In this document: positions 38,001 to 43,110 of the stretch, one piece after another
How positions within the stretch are numbered: position 1 is the stretch's first letter
Layout of the letters: every line of letters starts with the position of its first letter
Source of the DNA: Pseudomonas fluorescens
GTDB lineage: Bacteria; Pseudomonadota; Gammaproteobacteria; Pseudomonadales; Pseudomonadaceae
NCBI RefSeq assembly: GCF_902497855.1
Contig: NZ_CABVHU010000012.1
Span: forward strand, 1 to 64,000
Length of the DNA: 64,000 nucleotides
Direction of reading: 5' to 3'
Made by a program: the position numbers and the translations under genes
The notes under the pieces: generated by a model
The model's input: the letters and a program-made list of their open reading frames with translations, nothing else
What the model was told of the DNA's origin: nothing
Databases searched by the model: none

Positions 38001-38994
38001 CGAACAGCGTGGCTTCGGCCAGGCCATAGGACGCCATGAAACTGTCCGGGGTAAAACCGCACGCCGCGAACTTCTCGGCAAAGCGCTCCAGGGTGTCGAG
38101 GCGAATCGGTTCGGAGCCGGAATACGCCACGCGCCAGCCGCTCAGGTCGAGGCGCGCCAGGGCCGATTCGCTGACCCGCTCGCTGCACAGCCGATAGGCA
38201 AAATCCGGCCCGCCGCTGATGGTGCCGCCGTACTCGCTGATCGCTTCCAGCCAGCGCAACGGCCGGCCGAGGAAGTAGGCCGGCGACATCAGGATGCACG
38301 GCACGCCGCTGAAGATGGGCTGCAACAGGCCGCCGATCAAGCCCATGTCGTGGTACAGCGGCAACCAGCTGACGATCACGTCGTCGGGGTTCAGATCGAT
38401 GCCGAAGCCGTGGCGAATCAGCAATTCGTTCGCCACCAGGTTGCCGTGGCTGACCTGCACCCCTTTAGGCAAGGCGGTGGAGCCGGAGGTGTATTGCAAG
38501 AAGGCAATGTGGTGGGCCTGCAGGTCCGGCGCGACCCAACGCTCGGCCAGGGCGCTGTCGAGGGTATCGACGCACAACAACGGCGGCGCGCCTTCGATGT
38601 GCAACAACGAATCCCGCAGGCCGGCGCTGGTCAGCAACAGACGCGGTTCGGCATCGCTGATGATCGACAGCAGACGTTCCTGATGATGACGACGGGTCGA
38701 TTCCGGTGGATAGGCCGGCACCGCGATGACACCTGCGTACAGACAGCCGAAGAACGCCGCGACGTAATCCGGACCACTGGGGAACAGCAGCACCGCGCGA
38801 TCGCCAAACTCGGCCTCGGCCTGCAACGCGCCGGCAATGAGGCGTGCCCGCCGATCCAGTTCGCGATAACTGAGCACCCCAGCCTGATCCTCGGTTTCGG
38901 CGAGAAAACGCAAGGCCACCCGGTCCGGCGTCAGGGCCGCGCGGCGCTGAAGGGCTTGGACCAGGGTGCTGGGGAGTTCGAACGCGTCGGTCAT
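26011..38994 (-). CDS. pvdL: PvdL, pyoverdine chromophore nonribosomal peptide synthetase
   Basis: The 4327-residue enzyme begins pyoverdine assembly by loading a fatty acid and building acyl-Glu-D-Tyr-Dab. Domains (residues approximate): fatty acyl-AMP ligase 1-570, carrier LGGNS 609; module 2 condensation HHIIADGWS 799, adenylation YTSGSTG 1270, carrier 1660; module 3 condensation HHIVTEGWA 1857, adenylation 2335, carrier LGGDS 2732, epimerase HHLVVDGVS 2912; module 4 condensation HHILIDAWC 3382, adenylation 3868, carrier 4260. There is no thioesterase, so the chain passes to the next synthetase. The last adenylation pocket reads D-I-W-E-L-T-A-D-D, the Dab code. Identity of the first two residues is from PvdL precedent. 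The frame is intact over 13 kb. Confidence 0.95.
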   Translation of the reverse strand: MTDAFELPSTLVQALQRRAALTPDRVALRFLAETEDQAGVLSYRELDRRARLIAGALQAEAEFGDRAVLLFPSGPDYVAAFFGCLYAGVIAVPAYPPESTRRHHQERLLSIISDAEPRLLLTSAGLRDSLLHIEGAPPLLCVDTLDSALAERWVAPDLQAHHIAFLQYTSGSTALPKGVQVSHGNLVANELLIRHGFGIDLNPDDVIVSWLPLYHDMGLIGGLLQPIFSGVPCILMSPAYFLGRPLRWLEAISEYGGTISGGPDFAYRLCSERVSESALARLDLSGWRVAYSGSEPIRLDTLERFAEKFAACGFTPDSFMASYGLAEATLFVAGSPRGQGIGNLRVDDWALAQHRAEPGEGSAIMSCGIGQPDHGILIVDPSTLDELADNAVGEVWASGPSIAHGYWRNPEASAKTFVQHTGRTWLRTGDLGFMRNGELFITGRLKDLLIVRGHNLYPQDIEQTIEREVEVVRKGRVAAFAVNIDGQEGIGIAAEISRSVQKILAPDALIKAIRQAVAEAYQQAPGVVVLLNPGALPKTSSGKLQRSACRDRLADGSLDSYALFPTVGSEHEAQTESSSGLQTLIGQIWCEQLQVRQVNADDHFFLLGGNSIAATQVVARLREELGLELNLRLLFEAPTLGAFTAAVVKRQQDGGLAQGSITLLSRSEAIPQSLAQNRLWITWQLDPQSSAYNIPGALRLRGELDQDALRASFQQLIERHESLRTRFFERDGVALQQVDSVAEFNLQLIDISHLPAIEREARARQIREDEARTQFDLEKGPLLWVTLVRLDDEDHQLLVTLHHIIADGWSLNVLIDEFSRLYAAASQGQTATLAALPTQYADYGSWQRQWLAQGEGERQLAYWKTQLGDEHPTLTLATDHPRSAQHRHSAARHSIKLGATLSDAIRQTAQAHESTTFMLLLTAFQSLLHRYSGQRDIRIGVPNANRPRLETQGLIGFFINTQVLRAEVDPRLPFVNLLAQVRQAALGAQAHQDLPFEQLLEAFPQAREQGLFQVMFNHQQRDLGALKRLPGLLAEELPWHSREAKFDLQLHSEEDRNGRLSLSFDYASELFDAATIERLAEHFSNLLRAVCAQPQTAIADLPLLTSSELDQQASWSAAPCKPASQWLPEMLHEQARLTPERVALMWDGGQLDFAELHSQANRLAHYLRDKGVGPDVCVAIAAERSPQLLVGLLAIIKAGGAYVPLDPDYPAERLAYMLHDSGVELLLTQTGLLDRLPAADGVSVIAMDALHLDGWPSHAPGLHLHGDNLAYVIYTSGSTGQPKGVGNTHAALAERLQWMQDTYRLNDTDVLMQKAPISFDVSVWECFWPLITGSRLLLAGPGEHRDPHRIAQLVQTYGVTTLHFVPPLLALFIDEPLTAGCASLRRVFCGGEALPAELRNRVLEQLPVVQLHNRYGPTETAINVTHWQCTTADGERSPIGRPLGNVVCRVLDGDLNPVPVGVPGELCISGIGLARGYLGRPGLTAERFVVDPLGEQGARLYRTGDRVRWAADGVIDYLGRLDQQVKLRGFRVEPEEIEARLLIQAGVAQAVVLVRETAAGGQLIGYYTVSQTSETEEAQTARLKTALAAELPEYMVPAQLMRLDQMPLGPSGKLDRRALPEPQWQGGEHVAPVTALEQKVAAIWREVLGLAKIGLRDDFFALGGHSLLATQIISRTRQACDVELPLRALFENSELGAFAEQVQLIQASGKTNRQPPIETVDRSLAVPLSYSQQRMWFLWQMEPDSPAYNVGGMARLRGVLDVGRFEAALQALIMRHETLRTTFPSVDGVARQQVHAETGLRMDWKDFSALDADSREQRVQQLADGEAHTPFDLETGPLLRACLVKTAGQEHYLVLTLHHIVTEGWAMDIFARELSALYEAFVEDRESPLAPLPVQYLDYSVWQRQWLESGERQRQLDYWTAQLGREHPLLELPADRPRPPVQSHQGELFRFDLSDELAARVRAFNAHHGLTLFMTMTAALAVLLYRYSGQTDLRIGAPVANRIRPESEGLIGAFLNTQVLRCQLDGQMSVGELFEQVRHTVIEGQSHQDLPFDHLVEALQPPRSAAYNPLFQVMCNVQRWEFQQSRTLAGMTVEYLANDARATKFDLNLEVTDLDHRLGCCLTYSTDLFDEPRIARMAAHWRNVLEALLADPQQRLSELPLLEASEQQQLLDSLGVAPGEHRLDQCIHHLFSEQALLRKDAPALTFAGHTLSYAELDSRANRLAWMLRERGVGPQVRVGLALERSLEMVIGLLAILKAGGAYVPLDPEYPLDRLHYMIEDSGIGLLLSDAAMFDALGELPSTVVRWCLDEDSAELINYPASELPFISLPQHQAYLIYTSGSTGKPKGVVVSHGEIAMHCRAVIERFGMRPDDCELHFYSINFDAATERLLVPLLSGAQVVLRAQGQWDAEEICGLIRRHHINILGFTPSYGSQLAQWLATRNETLPVRMCITGGEALTGEHLQRIRAAFKPSLFFNAYGPTETVVMPLASLAPEQLAEGLGSVPIGSVIGARVAYILDADLALVPQGATGELYVGGAGLAQGYHQRPGMTAERFVADPFAADGGRLYRTGDLVRQRADGLVEYLGRIDHQVKIRGFRIELGEIETRLLEHESVREAVVLALDASSGKQLIGYVVTEFAEQDERQQAELRESLKAHLKSQLPDYMVPTHLILLAQWPLTANGKLDRRALPAPDPELNRQQYVAPGSELELTLADIWCEVLNVEQVGLNDNFFELGGDSILSIQVVSRARQQGINFSPRDLFQHQTVQTLAAVATHAEQLSAEQGLITGESRLTPIQHWFFDTRIPQRQHWNQALLLEPTAPLEPHRLEAALLAVIEQHDALRLRFAEHAGQWQAEHQAVSEAPVLWQVRVSSMDKCAALFADAQRSLDLEEGPLVRALLVDGPEAQQRLFIAIHHLVVDGVSWRVLLDDLQTVYRQLDARQSVQLPAKTSAFKDWAARLQAYAGSESLREELRWWRSQLAGPAADLPCERPEGGRQNRHAHTVSVRLDSEHTRQLLQQAPAAYRTQVNDLLLTALARVLCRWSGHESALIQLEGHGRETLFDEIDLTRTVGWFTSAYPLRLMPMQEQGASIKAIKEQLRAVPHKGLGYGVLRYLADEPCRQSMAALPVAPITFNYLGQFDQSFGNDALFRPLDEPVGAAHDPKAPLPNELSVDSQVYGGELVLRWTYSVERHDRQTITDLADAYLGELQSLIEHCLQDGAGGLTPSDFPLARLTQPQLDALPVPASVIEDVYPLTPMQEGMLLHTLLEPGTGLYYMQDRYRINSELDPQRFAQAWQAVIARHEALRASFCWNVGEDMLQVIHKPGSTPIEYLDWSAIAEAEQEPKLQALLKSEREAGFDLLNQAPFHLRLIRVGAARYWFMMSNHHILIDAWCRSLLMNDFFEIYSALGEGREAQLAVPPRYRDYIGWLQRQSLAEARQWWKHNLQGFERTTPIPSDRPFLREHAGDSGGMLVGDRYTRLDARDGARLRELAQAHQLTINTFAQAAWALVLRRLSGDRDVLFGVTVAGRPVDMPQMQRTVGLFINSIALRVKMPEDDQRCSVRQWLSSLLDSNMQLREYEYLPLVNIQENSELPKGQPLFDSLFVFENAPVEVSVLDRAQSLNATSDSGRTHTNFPLTAVCYPGDDLGLHLSYDQRYFDESTVERMLGEFKRLLLALVEGFHGDMADLPLLGAEEQDFLIHGCNQSEHDYPLEQSYVELFEAQVARHPQRMAASCLDRQHSYLELNQRSNRLGHALVAAGVGLDQPVALLAERNLDLLGMIIGSFKAGAGYLPLDPGLPSQRLSRIIDLSRTPLLVCTQACHEQAMALLDEFGCANRPKLLVWEEVQASDVSVVNPGIYSGPDNLAYVIYTSGSTGLPKGVMVEQRGMLNNQLSKVPYLNLSEADVIAQTASQSFDISVWQFLAAPLFGARVDIVPNTIAHDPQGLLAHVQSQGITVLESVPSLIQGMLAQERMSPGGLRWMLPTGEAMPPELAHQWLLRYPDIALVNAYGPAECSDDVAFFRVDLASTRGSYLPIGTPTDNNRLYLLDGALELVPWGAVGELCVAGTGVGRGYVGDPLRTAQVFVPNPFGAPGGRLYRTGDLARRRSDGVLEYVGRIDHQVKIRGYRIELGEIEARLHEQPEVREAAVGVQEGSNGKHLVGYLVAAETTLNPSERLERIKQRLRAELPEYMVPLHWLWLERMPLNANGKLDRKALPALEIGQLQSQDYQAPRNALEQTLADIWAEVLKVEKVGIRDNFFELGGHSLLATQIASRVQKTLQRDVPLRAMFECSTVEELAEHIDGLAASDITEEKVDRLNDLMAELEGL

Positions 38995-39017
38995 GGGGTT
39001 TCCTGCCTGAATTCGGC

Positions 39018-39112
39018 TGCAGGAGCGAGCTTGCTCGCGAAAGACCGGAGAACGCCGCGGGGGGACCCATCGTCATCGTTAACGACCTTCGCGAGCGAGC
39101 TCGCTCCTACAG
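39018..39112. repeat. REP doublet in the pvdL leader
   Basis: GCAGGAGCGAGCTTGCTCGCGAAAG (from 39019) pairs with an inverted, slightly changed copy (39088-39112, GCGAGCGAGCTCGCTCC) around a 45-base loop. It lies between the pvdL promoter (39150-39173) and the start codon (38994), so it should be transcribed as a hairpin in the 5' leader. Confidence 0.85.
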
Positions 39113-39149
39113 GGTTATGAGGATTGCGCTGTGCTATTCACCAATGGGA

Positions 39150-39173
39150 ACGGATGACGTTCGCAAATAATTA
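39150..39173 (-). promoter_or_regulatory. PvdS (iron-starvation) box for pvdL, one mismatch
   Basis: Minus strand TAATT (39169-39173), 16 bases, CGT (39150-39152). It differs from the TAAAT consensus at one base but keeps the spacing and the CGTT end shared with the other three boxes in the window. Predicted leader to the pvdL ATG is about 150 bases. Confidence 0.65.
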
Positions 39174-39266
39174 GTCGACTGGCCGGATCGCCAGCCCCGC
39201 TGCGGTGCGTCAGCGTGTCGCAGTTCTCAGTTTGCACCTTTGCAGAGCATTAATTCTCTTTCTCAA

Positions 39267-39295
39267 TTGACAATCATTATCATTCAACATAATTT
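39267..39295 (+). promoter_or_regulatory. pvdS promoter with overlapping Fur box
   Basis: -35 TTGACA (39267-39272) and -10 TAATTT (39290-39295, 17-base spacer; CATAAT at 39288 is an alternative) overlap a Fur-like site TTGACAATCATTATCATTC (39267-39285), close to the GATAATGATAATCATTATC consensus. Iron-loaded Fur bound here would shut off pvdS, the known control point for pyoverdine. Confidence 0.85.
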
Positions 39296-39366
39296 GTCGC
39301 TCGATGTGTAGGACGGCACCGGTCTTCCAGGCGTCCCACTAACCTATTTGCAGCAGGGTGATTTCC

Positions 39367-39915
39367 ATGACGGAACAAGTGTCCACAAGCCGATGCGATT
39401 CACCGCTACTTCAGGCATTCGTCGACAATCGACTGATTCTGGTCAAGATTGCAGCCCGTATCACTGGGTGCCGCTCGCGCGCTGAAGACGTGGTGCAGGA
39501 TGCGTTCTTCCGCCTGCAGTCGGCGCCGCAGATCACGTCCTCGTTCAAGGCTCAACTCAGCTACCTGTTCCAGATCGTGCGTAACCTGGCGATCGATCAC
39601 TACCGTAAACAGGCACTGGAACAGAAATATTCAGGGCCTGAAGAAGAAGGCCTGAACGTGGTGATTCAAGGCGCGTCGCCGGAAACCTCGCACATCAATT
39701 TCTCGACCCTGGAAAACATTGCCGACGCGCTGACGGAGTTGCCCAGCCGCACCCGTTACGCGTTCGAGATGTACCGCCTGCATGGCGTGCCGCAGAAGGA
39801 CATCGCCAAGGAACTCGGGGTTTCGCCGACCCTGGTGAACTTCATGATTCGCGATGCTTTGGTGCACTGCCGCAAGGTGTCGGGGAACCGAGTGGATACC
39901 TTTGCCCGGCGCTAG
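39367..39915 (+). CDS. pvdS: PvdS, extracytoplasmic-function sigma factor for pyoverdine genes
   Basis: The 182-residue ECF sigma factor has region 2 (VDNRLILVKIAARITGCRSRAEDVVQDAFFRLQ, residues about 19-52) and region 4 with a helix-turn-helix (GVPQKDIAKELGVSPTLVNFMIRDAL, about 143-168). It directs RNA polymerase to TAAAT-N16-CGT promoters of pyoverdine genes, four of which are in this window. Start 39367 (MTEQVS) is preceded by CAGGGTGATTTCC; an ATG three codons earlier is possible. Its Fur-controlled promoter lies about 75 bases upstream. It diverges from pvdL with no pvdG between, unlike P. aeruginosa. Confidence 0.95.
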   Translation: MTEQVSTSRCDSPLLQAFVDNRLILVKIAARITGCRSRAEDVVQDAFFRLQSAPQITSSFKAQLSYLFQIVRNLAIDHYRKQALEQKYSGPEEEGLNVVIQGASPETSHINFSTLENIADALTELPSRTRYAFEMYRLHGVPQKDIAKELGVSPTLVNFMIRDALVHCRKVSGNRVDTFARR

Positions 39916-39937
39916 GATCTAAAATTTGTGTCGCTCC

Positions 39938-40075
39938 CTTCGCGAGCAGGCGGGCTCCTGTAGGAGCTGGCTTGCCAGCGAAGGCGTCCTTCCAGCCAAG
40001 AAAGATGTTGCCTGATCCACCGCCTTCGCTGGCAAGCCAGCTCCTACAGGGGCCGAGCTTGCTCGCGAAAGCGGA
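39938..40075. repeat. Nested REP elements downstream of pvdS
   Basis: A complete GAGCTGGC-type doublet (TGTAGGAGCTGGCTTGCCAGCGAAGGCG at 39959-39986 and its inverse 40019-40049) lies inside what looks like a split GAGCGAGC-type doublet. The split halves are CTTCGCGAGCAGG (39939-39951) on the left and GAGCTTGCTCGCGAAAG (40055-40071) on the right. Confidence 0.75.
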
Positions 40076-40108
40076 CTCAAGACTACAACGGATCTTGAGC
40101 CTTACACT

Positions 40109-41122
40109 TCAAGCCAACTCACACCGCTCAAAAAACCGCTCCCGCCCCAACACCATCAACGCCGCACGCTTATGCGGAAAATCAAACTCTTTCTCACAAT
40201 GAAAACGCTGGCCCTGCATATACCCGATCATCTTGCCGTTGTCGGCCCGAGGCTCGGCAACCACTCGCCGGGTACGGGGATCATCGAGAAACAGGTAATG
40301 CACCAGCGCCGATAACCAGCTCGCCACCTTGTGCGGGCCGCGGTGATGCTCTTCACCGACCAGCATGTGAATACCCCGGTCGTAATCGTGCGCTTCATAG
40401 AAAGGTGCGATGCGATCTTCCTTGGCCCAATAGGCCTCGAAATAGGCAAACGGCTGATCATCGAAACAGCCGATCAGGGTCAGGGTGTGGGGGTCGGCCT
40501 CGAGCTTGCCCAGGTATTCGCGATGCTGCTCGAGACTGCCCTGCTCCTGCCAGAAACTCGCGACCCGCGCACTGTTCTGCCAACGATTGAACCGTTCAAG
40601 GTCATGGTCGATGTCCAGCGTGCGCAGGGAAATCCACGCGCCCAGGCGTGCATCGAAACGTCGATAAACTTCACCCTGCGGTTTTACCCGTCGCAACGGA
40701 TGACGTTTGCCGCCACTGATGACCATGTGCTGCGGATAGCTGCCGGCCAGGGACTGACCGAGCCAGGGTTGCGGCAACTGCCAGAACAGCGTGCGTTCGC
40801 AGCGATACTGGCCCGCGGTTTCGGTGGCGACCAGCAAGCCGTTGCGCAAGGCATCGACAGGGACTTCATCCAGCTGCCAGGTCAGACGCTGACAGGCAGG
40901 ATCGCGGGCAAACAGCCAATAACAGGCTGTGTGCAGTGCATCGCCATCGGGGTGGTCGAAGTCTTGCTCCAGCTGCACCAGCAATTCGGGTTCACGGGCC
41001 AGACGCAAGCTGATCAGCGGCTCTCCATCCAGGTCGAGGCTCAGCCGGTTTTCGGTTTCATCAGCTACAAGACGGCTGCCGGTGGGCAACGCCAGGGCAG
41101 TCAGGTCATTCGGAATGGACAT
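40109..41122 (-). CDS. pvdY: Siderophore N5-hydroxyornithine acetyltransferase-like protein
   Basis: The 337-residue protein ends in an IucB/RhbD-type GNAT domain (residues about 160-330) with DHDLERFNRWQNSARVASFWQEQG, the acceptor-site segment PFAYFEAYWAKEDRIAPFY and the acetyl-CoA region GEEHHRGPHKVASWLSALVHYLF. Such enzymes acetylate N-hydroxylated side chains, and acetyl-hydroxyornithine occurs in many pyoverdines. A perfect PvdS box precedes it. I use pvdY for the pyoverdine hydroxyornithine acetylase; the symbol is less certain than the family. The N-terminal half (1-150) has no recognised motif. It is convergent with pvdS. Confidence 0.78.
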   Translation of the reverse strand: MSIPNDLTALALPTGSRLVADETENRLSLDLDGEPLISLRLAREPELLVQLEQDFDHPDGDALHTACYWLFARDPACQRLTWQLDEVPVDALRNGLLVATETAGQYRCERTLFWQLPQPWLGQSLAGSYPQHMVISGGKRHPLRRVKPQGEVYRRFDARLGAWISLRTLDIDHDLERFNRWQNSARVASFWQEQGSLEQHREYLGKLEADPHTLTLIGCFDDQPFAYFEAYWAKEDRIAPFYEAHDYDRGIHMLVGEEHHRGPHKVASWLSALVHYLFLDDPRTRRVVAEPRADNGKMIGYMQGQRFHCEKEFDFPHKRAALMVLGRERFFERCELA

Positions 41123-41129
41123 GGGTCGG

Positions 41130-41170
41130 GCTCACGTTAATCGTCGACAGTTACGTGAGATAACGTGAGC
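41130..41170. repeat. 10-bp inverted repeat at the pvdY-like promoter
   Basis: GCTCACGTTA (41130-41139) and TAACGTGAGC (41161-41170) are perfect inverse copies separated by 21 bases. The distal arm overlaps the CGT (-10) element of the PvdS box, so it could be an operator or a hairpin at the mRNA 5' end. Confidence 0.6.
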
Positions 41171-41186
41171 CAGCCCTGAAAATTTA
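41163..41186 (-). promoter_or_regulatory. PvdS (iron-starvation) box for the acetyltransferase gene
   Basis: Minus strand TAAAT (41182-41186), 16 bases, CGT (41163-41165), about 41 bases before the start codon. It closely resembles the mbtH box (TAAATTTTC then CGTT). Confidence 0.85.
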
Positions 41187-41205
41187 ACGCAGCTCGCAAC
41201 AGAAC

Positions 41206-42048
41206 TCAGGGTGACTTGACCCAGATTTCGCGAATGATGTAATCATTACCGAGGCCAGTGGCGACGTGGCTGACAATCTGCAATTCCATCTGCGATGAGC
41301 AGGCTGTAAACGTGCCTTTGAGCACTACAAAGGAATATATAGATGTAATCTGCGTCGGCGGCGAAACGACTTGTATTCCGGTATTGAGGGACAGAACTGG
41401 CGCTTCATGCTGACCCAGCCAACGGCGCACGTTTAACGCGAATTCGTAGGTTCGTCCCACCTCCAGGTTCTGAAAGTTCTTTTTCAACACAACCCCGGCG
41501 GAATCCATGGTGTACGTTTTGTTAAATAAAGAGTAGCCATCCTGATCCCTGCTGACCACGAGGTCTCGAGGATCGGAACTCGCCTCTCCCCTCATCCAGC
41601 CATTCCAGTTATCGGTACCATCTCCCTCACTGAACGTCGTTCGATCTTCGTAAGGCTCCTGGATCTCAAGACTCAGCGGTGGAAATAACGTCGGGCAAGC
41701 ACATTCGTTTTCGTCAATCACGGCCTGAAAAACAAACGTGAGGTGACTGCCGTGTTCCAACCCTTGCAGTAGCTCCCAATTGATACTTCGAGACCAGCCA
41801 GCCACAGTTTCTGCCTGTGTAACAGGCTCGGCGTCAACGACAAGCAGCATCATTGTCGAGCCGTCGAAATTTTTCCCGGAGACATGCAAAGTGGTGGGTT
41901 GACCCTGCGCAATAGACCGCCAACGTGCCACCTTAACGGTGATACCGGAGGCCCCATCGGGCTTTTGCAGGGTCAATATTTTGGCGACAGCTTCAGCAAC
42001 CTCAGGGCTTGGAAGGCGCGGAACAGCATTCAGTTGACGATTTGACAT
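41206..42048 (-). CDS. Hypothetical protein with beta-rich sequence
   Basis: I do not recognise this 280-residue protein. There is no signal peptide or membrane segment. The first half (about 35-125) looks like an Ig-like beta-sandwich (TTLHVSGKNFDGSTMMLLVVDAEP). The second half has the rhythm of a carbohydrate-binding or CBM-like domain (SEGDGTDNWNGWM, GRTYEFALNVRRWLG, GTFTACSSQMELQIVSH). Its bases are visibly less GC-rich than the neighbours, suggesting separate acquisition. The ATG at 42048 follows AAAGGACG. It lies between a PvdS-controlled gene and a periplasmic binding protein gene; co-regulation with pyoverdine is not supported. A perfect 9-bp dyad precedes it. Confidence 0.65.
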   Translation of the reverse strand: MSNRQLNAVPRLPSPEVAEAVAKILTLQKPDGASGITVKVARWRSIAQGQPTTLHVSGKNFDGSTMMLLVVDAEPVTQAETVAGWSRSINWELLQGLEHGSHLTFVFQAVIDENECACPTLFPPLSLEIQEPYEDRTTFSEGDGTDNWNGWMRGEASSDPRDLVVSRDQDGYSLFNKTYTMDSAGVVLKKNFQNLEVGRTYEFALNVRRWLGQHEAPVLSLNTGIQVVSPPTQITSIYSFVVLKGTFTACSSQMELQIVSHVATGLGNDYIIREIWVKSP

Positions 42049-42073
42049 GGCAGACGTCCTTTCTGATGAAGGT

Positions 42074-42093
42074 CAGACCCGTCAACGGGTCTG
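42074..42093. repeat. Perfect 9-bp dyad upstream of the hypothetical gene
   Basis: CAGACCCGT (42074-42082) and ACGGGTCTG (42085-42093) are exact inverse copies with a 2-base centre, 26 bases before the start codon at 42048. It may be an operator or leader hairpin. A second small dyad, TGTCATATTTGACA (42137-42150), lies further upstream. Confidence 0.5.
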
Positions 42094-42224
42094 GCACCGG
42101 AAAGTCATCTAACCGTGGGTCACAACGAGCGTCTACTGTCATATTTGACAGTGCGGGCACCCTAAAACCCGCTGCCCGACGAATGGTGGGGCGCTATGTT
42201 ATTCAACAGGTAAATCGCGACCGG

Positions 42225-43019
42225 TCAATCATTGAGCACCGGTACCACGGCAATCCTGTACGGATCGAAAATCTTCAGCATCTGGCCGTTCTCGCGCAAG
42301 TCTTGCAGCAACTTGCCAAATGCAACGCCACTGATGGGCGCCGTCGGGCGGAGGATGGCGTAGTGGTGATAAATCTGATCGACCCGCTCCGACACCAGCA
42401 ACTGATTGGCAACCTGCTCGTTGCGCAGCAGGTAGTCGCTCAGGTAAGAGCGCGTCACCAGGGCAATGTCCGCTCGCCCGCGCAGCACCATCAACAGGTT
42501 GCTGTCATGGGAGTAGGTCAGTGTGGCGTTGTAGTTCTGCGCGAGAAATTTCGGGTCGGCATTGAAATTGGAAAACTCATAGTGATAGCCGCTGAACAGC
42601 GCCAGGCGTTTGCCGGCGAGCGAGGCAAAATAGCTTTGCTGGCGATCGGGCTCGCGTTGCGCGACAAAAATCTCGGCGTCTTCCAGCCCCATGTCGACGG
42701 TGGTGTGGGGAATGTCCTTCCAGCCCCAGTCCGGGTTCTCGAAGATCGCCATGTCCACCCGGGCTTGCTTGAAGTCACCGAAGCGCCGGGGAATCGAAGT
42801 CGGCACCAGGACAAATCGATAGTCGCTCTGCAAGGCATTGAGTGCCTCGACCAATTGCGGCAACAAGCCGGTGTCGGCACCGGTTTCCGGGCGAACCGTG
42901 TAGGGCGGGAAATGCGCGGCGCCGATCCGCACCAGCTGTGCAGCCTGGGACGGTACTGCCCCTATCGACAAAAGCGCTGCGAGCGAAAGCACCGAGGCCG
43001 TCCGAATTGGCGAAGACAT
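42225..43019 (-). CDS. Periplasmic substrate-binding protein, family 3-like
   Basis: The 264-residue protein has a signal peptide (MSSPIRTASVLSLAALLSI, cleavage near SQA-AQ, residue 27) and a type-II periplasmic fold beginning LVRIGAAHFPPYTVRP, the typical start of amino-acid-binding (SBP_bac_3) proteins. Other parts are GLLPQLVEALNALQSDYRFVLVP and a late segment YHHYAILRPT. No ABC permease or ATPase is adjacent, so it may be an orphan solute sensor or enzyme-like member. Start 43019 was chosen because it begins the signal peptide; an ATG at 43085 would add 22 residues. The ligand is unknown. Confidence 0.78.
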   Translation of the reverse strand: MSSPIRTASVLSLAALLSIGAVPSQAAQLVRIGAAHFPPYTVRPETGADTGLLPQLVEALNALQSDYRFVLVPTSIPRRFGDFKQARVDMAIFENPDWGWKDIPHTTVDMGLEDAEIFVAQREPDRQQSYFASLAGKRLALFSGYHYEFSNFNADPKFLAQNYNATLTYSHDSNLLMVLRGRADIALVTRSYLSDYLLRNEQVANQLLVSERVDQIYHHYAILRPTAPISGVAFGKLLQDLRENGQMLKIFDPYRIAVVPVLND

Positions 43020-43110
43020 CAAACAACCCACTCCCCTGAAAATACGCTTCAATGCATTCAAGCCAGGCGGTTTCAGCCACTTCACCAGTCTAGTCGTATT
43101 TCGGACAACA

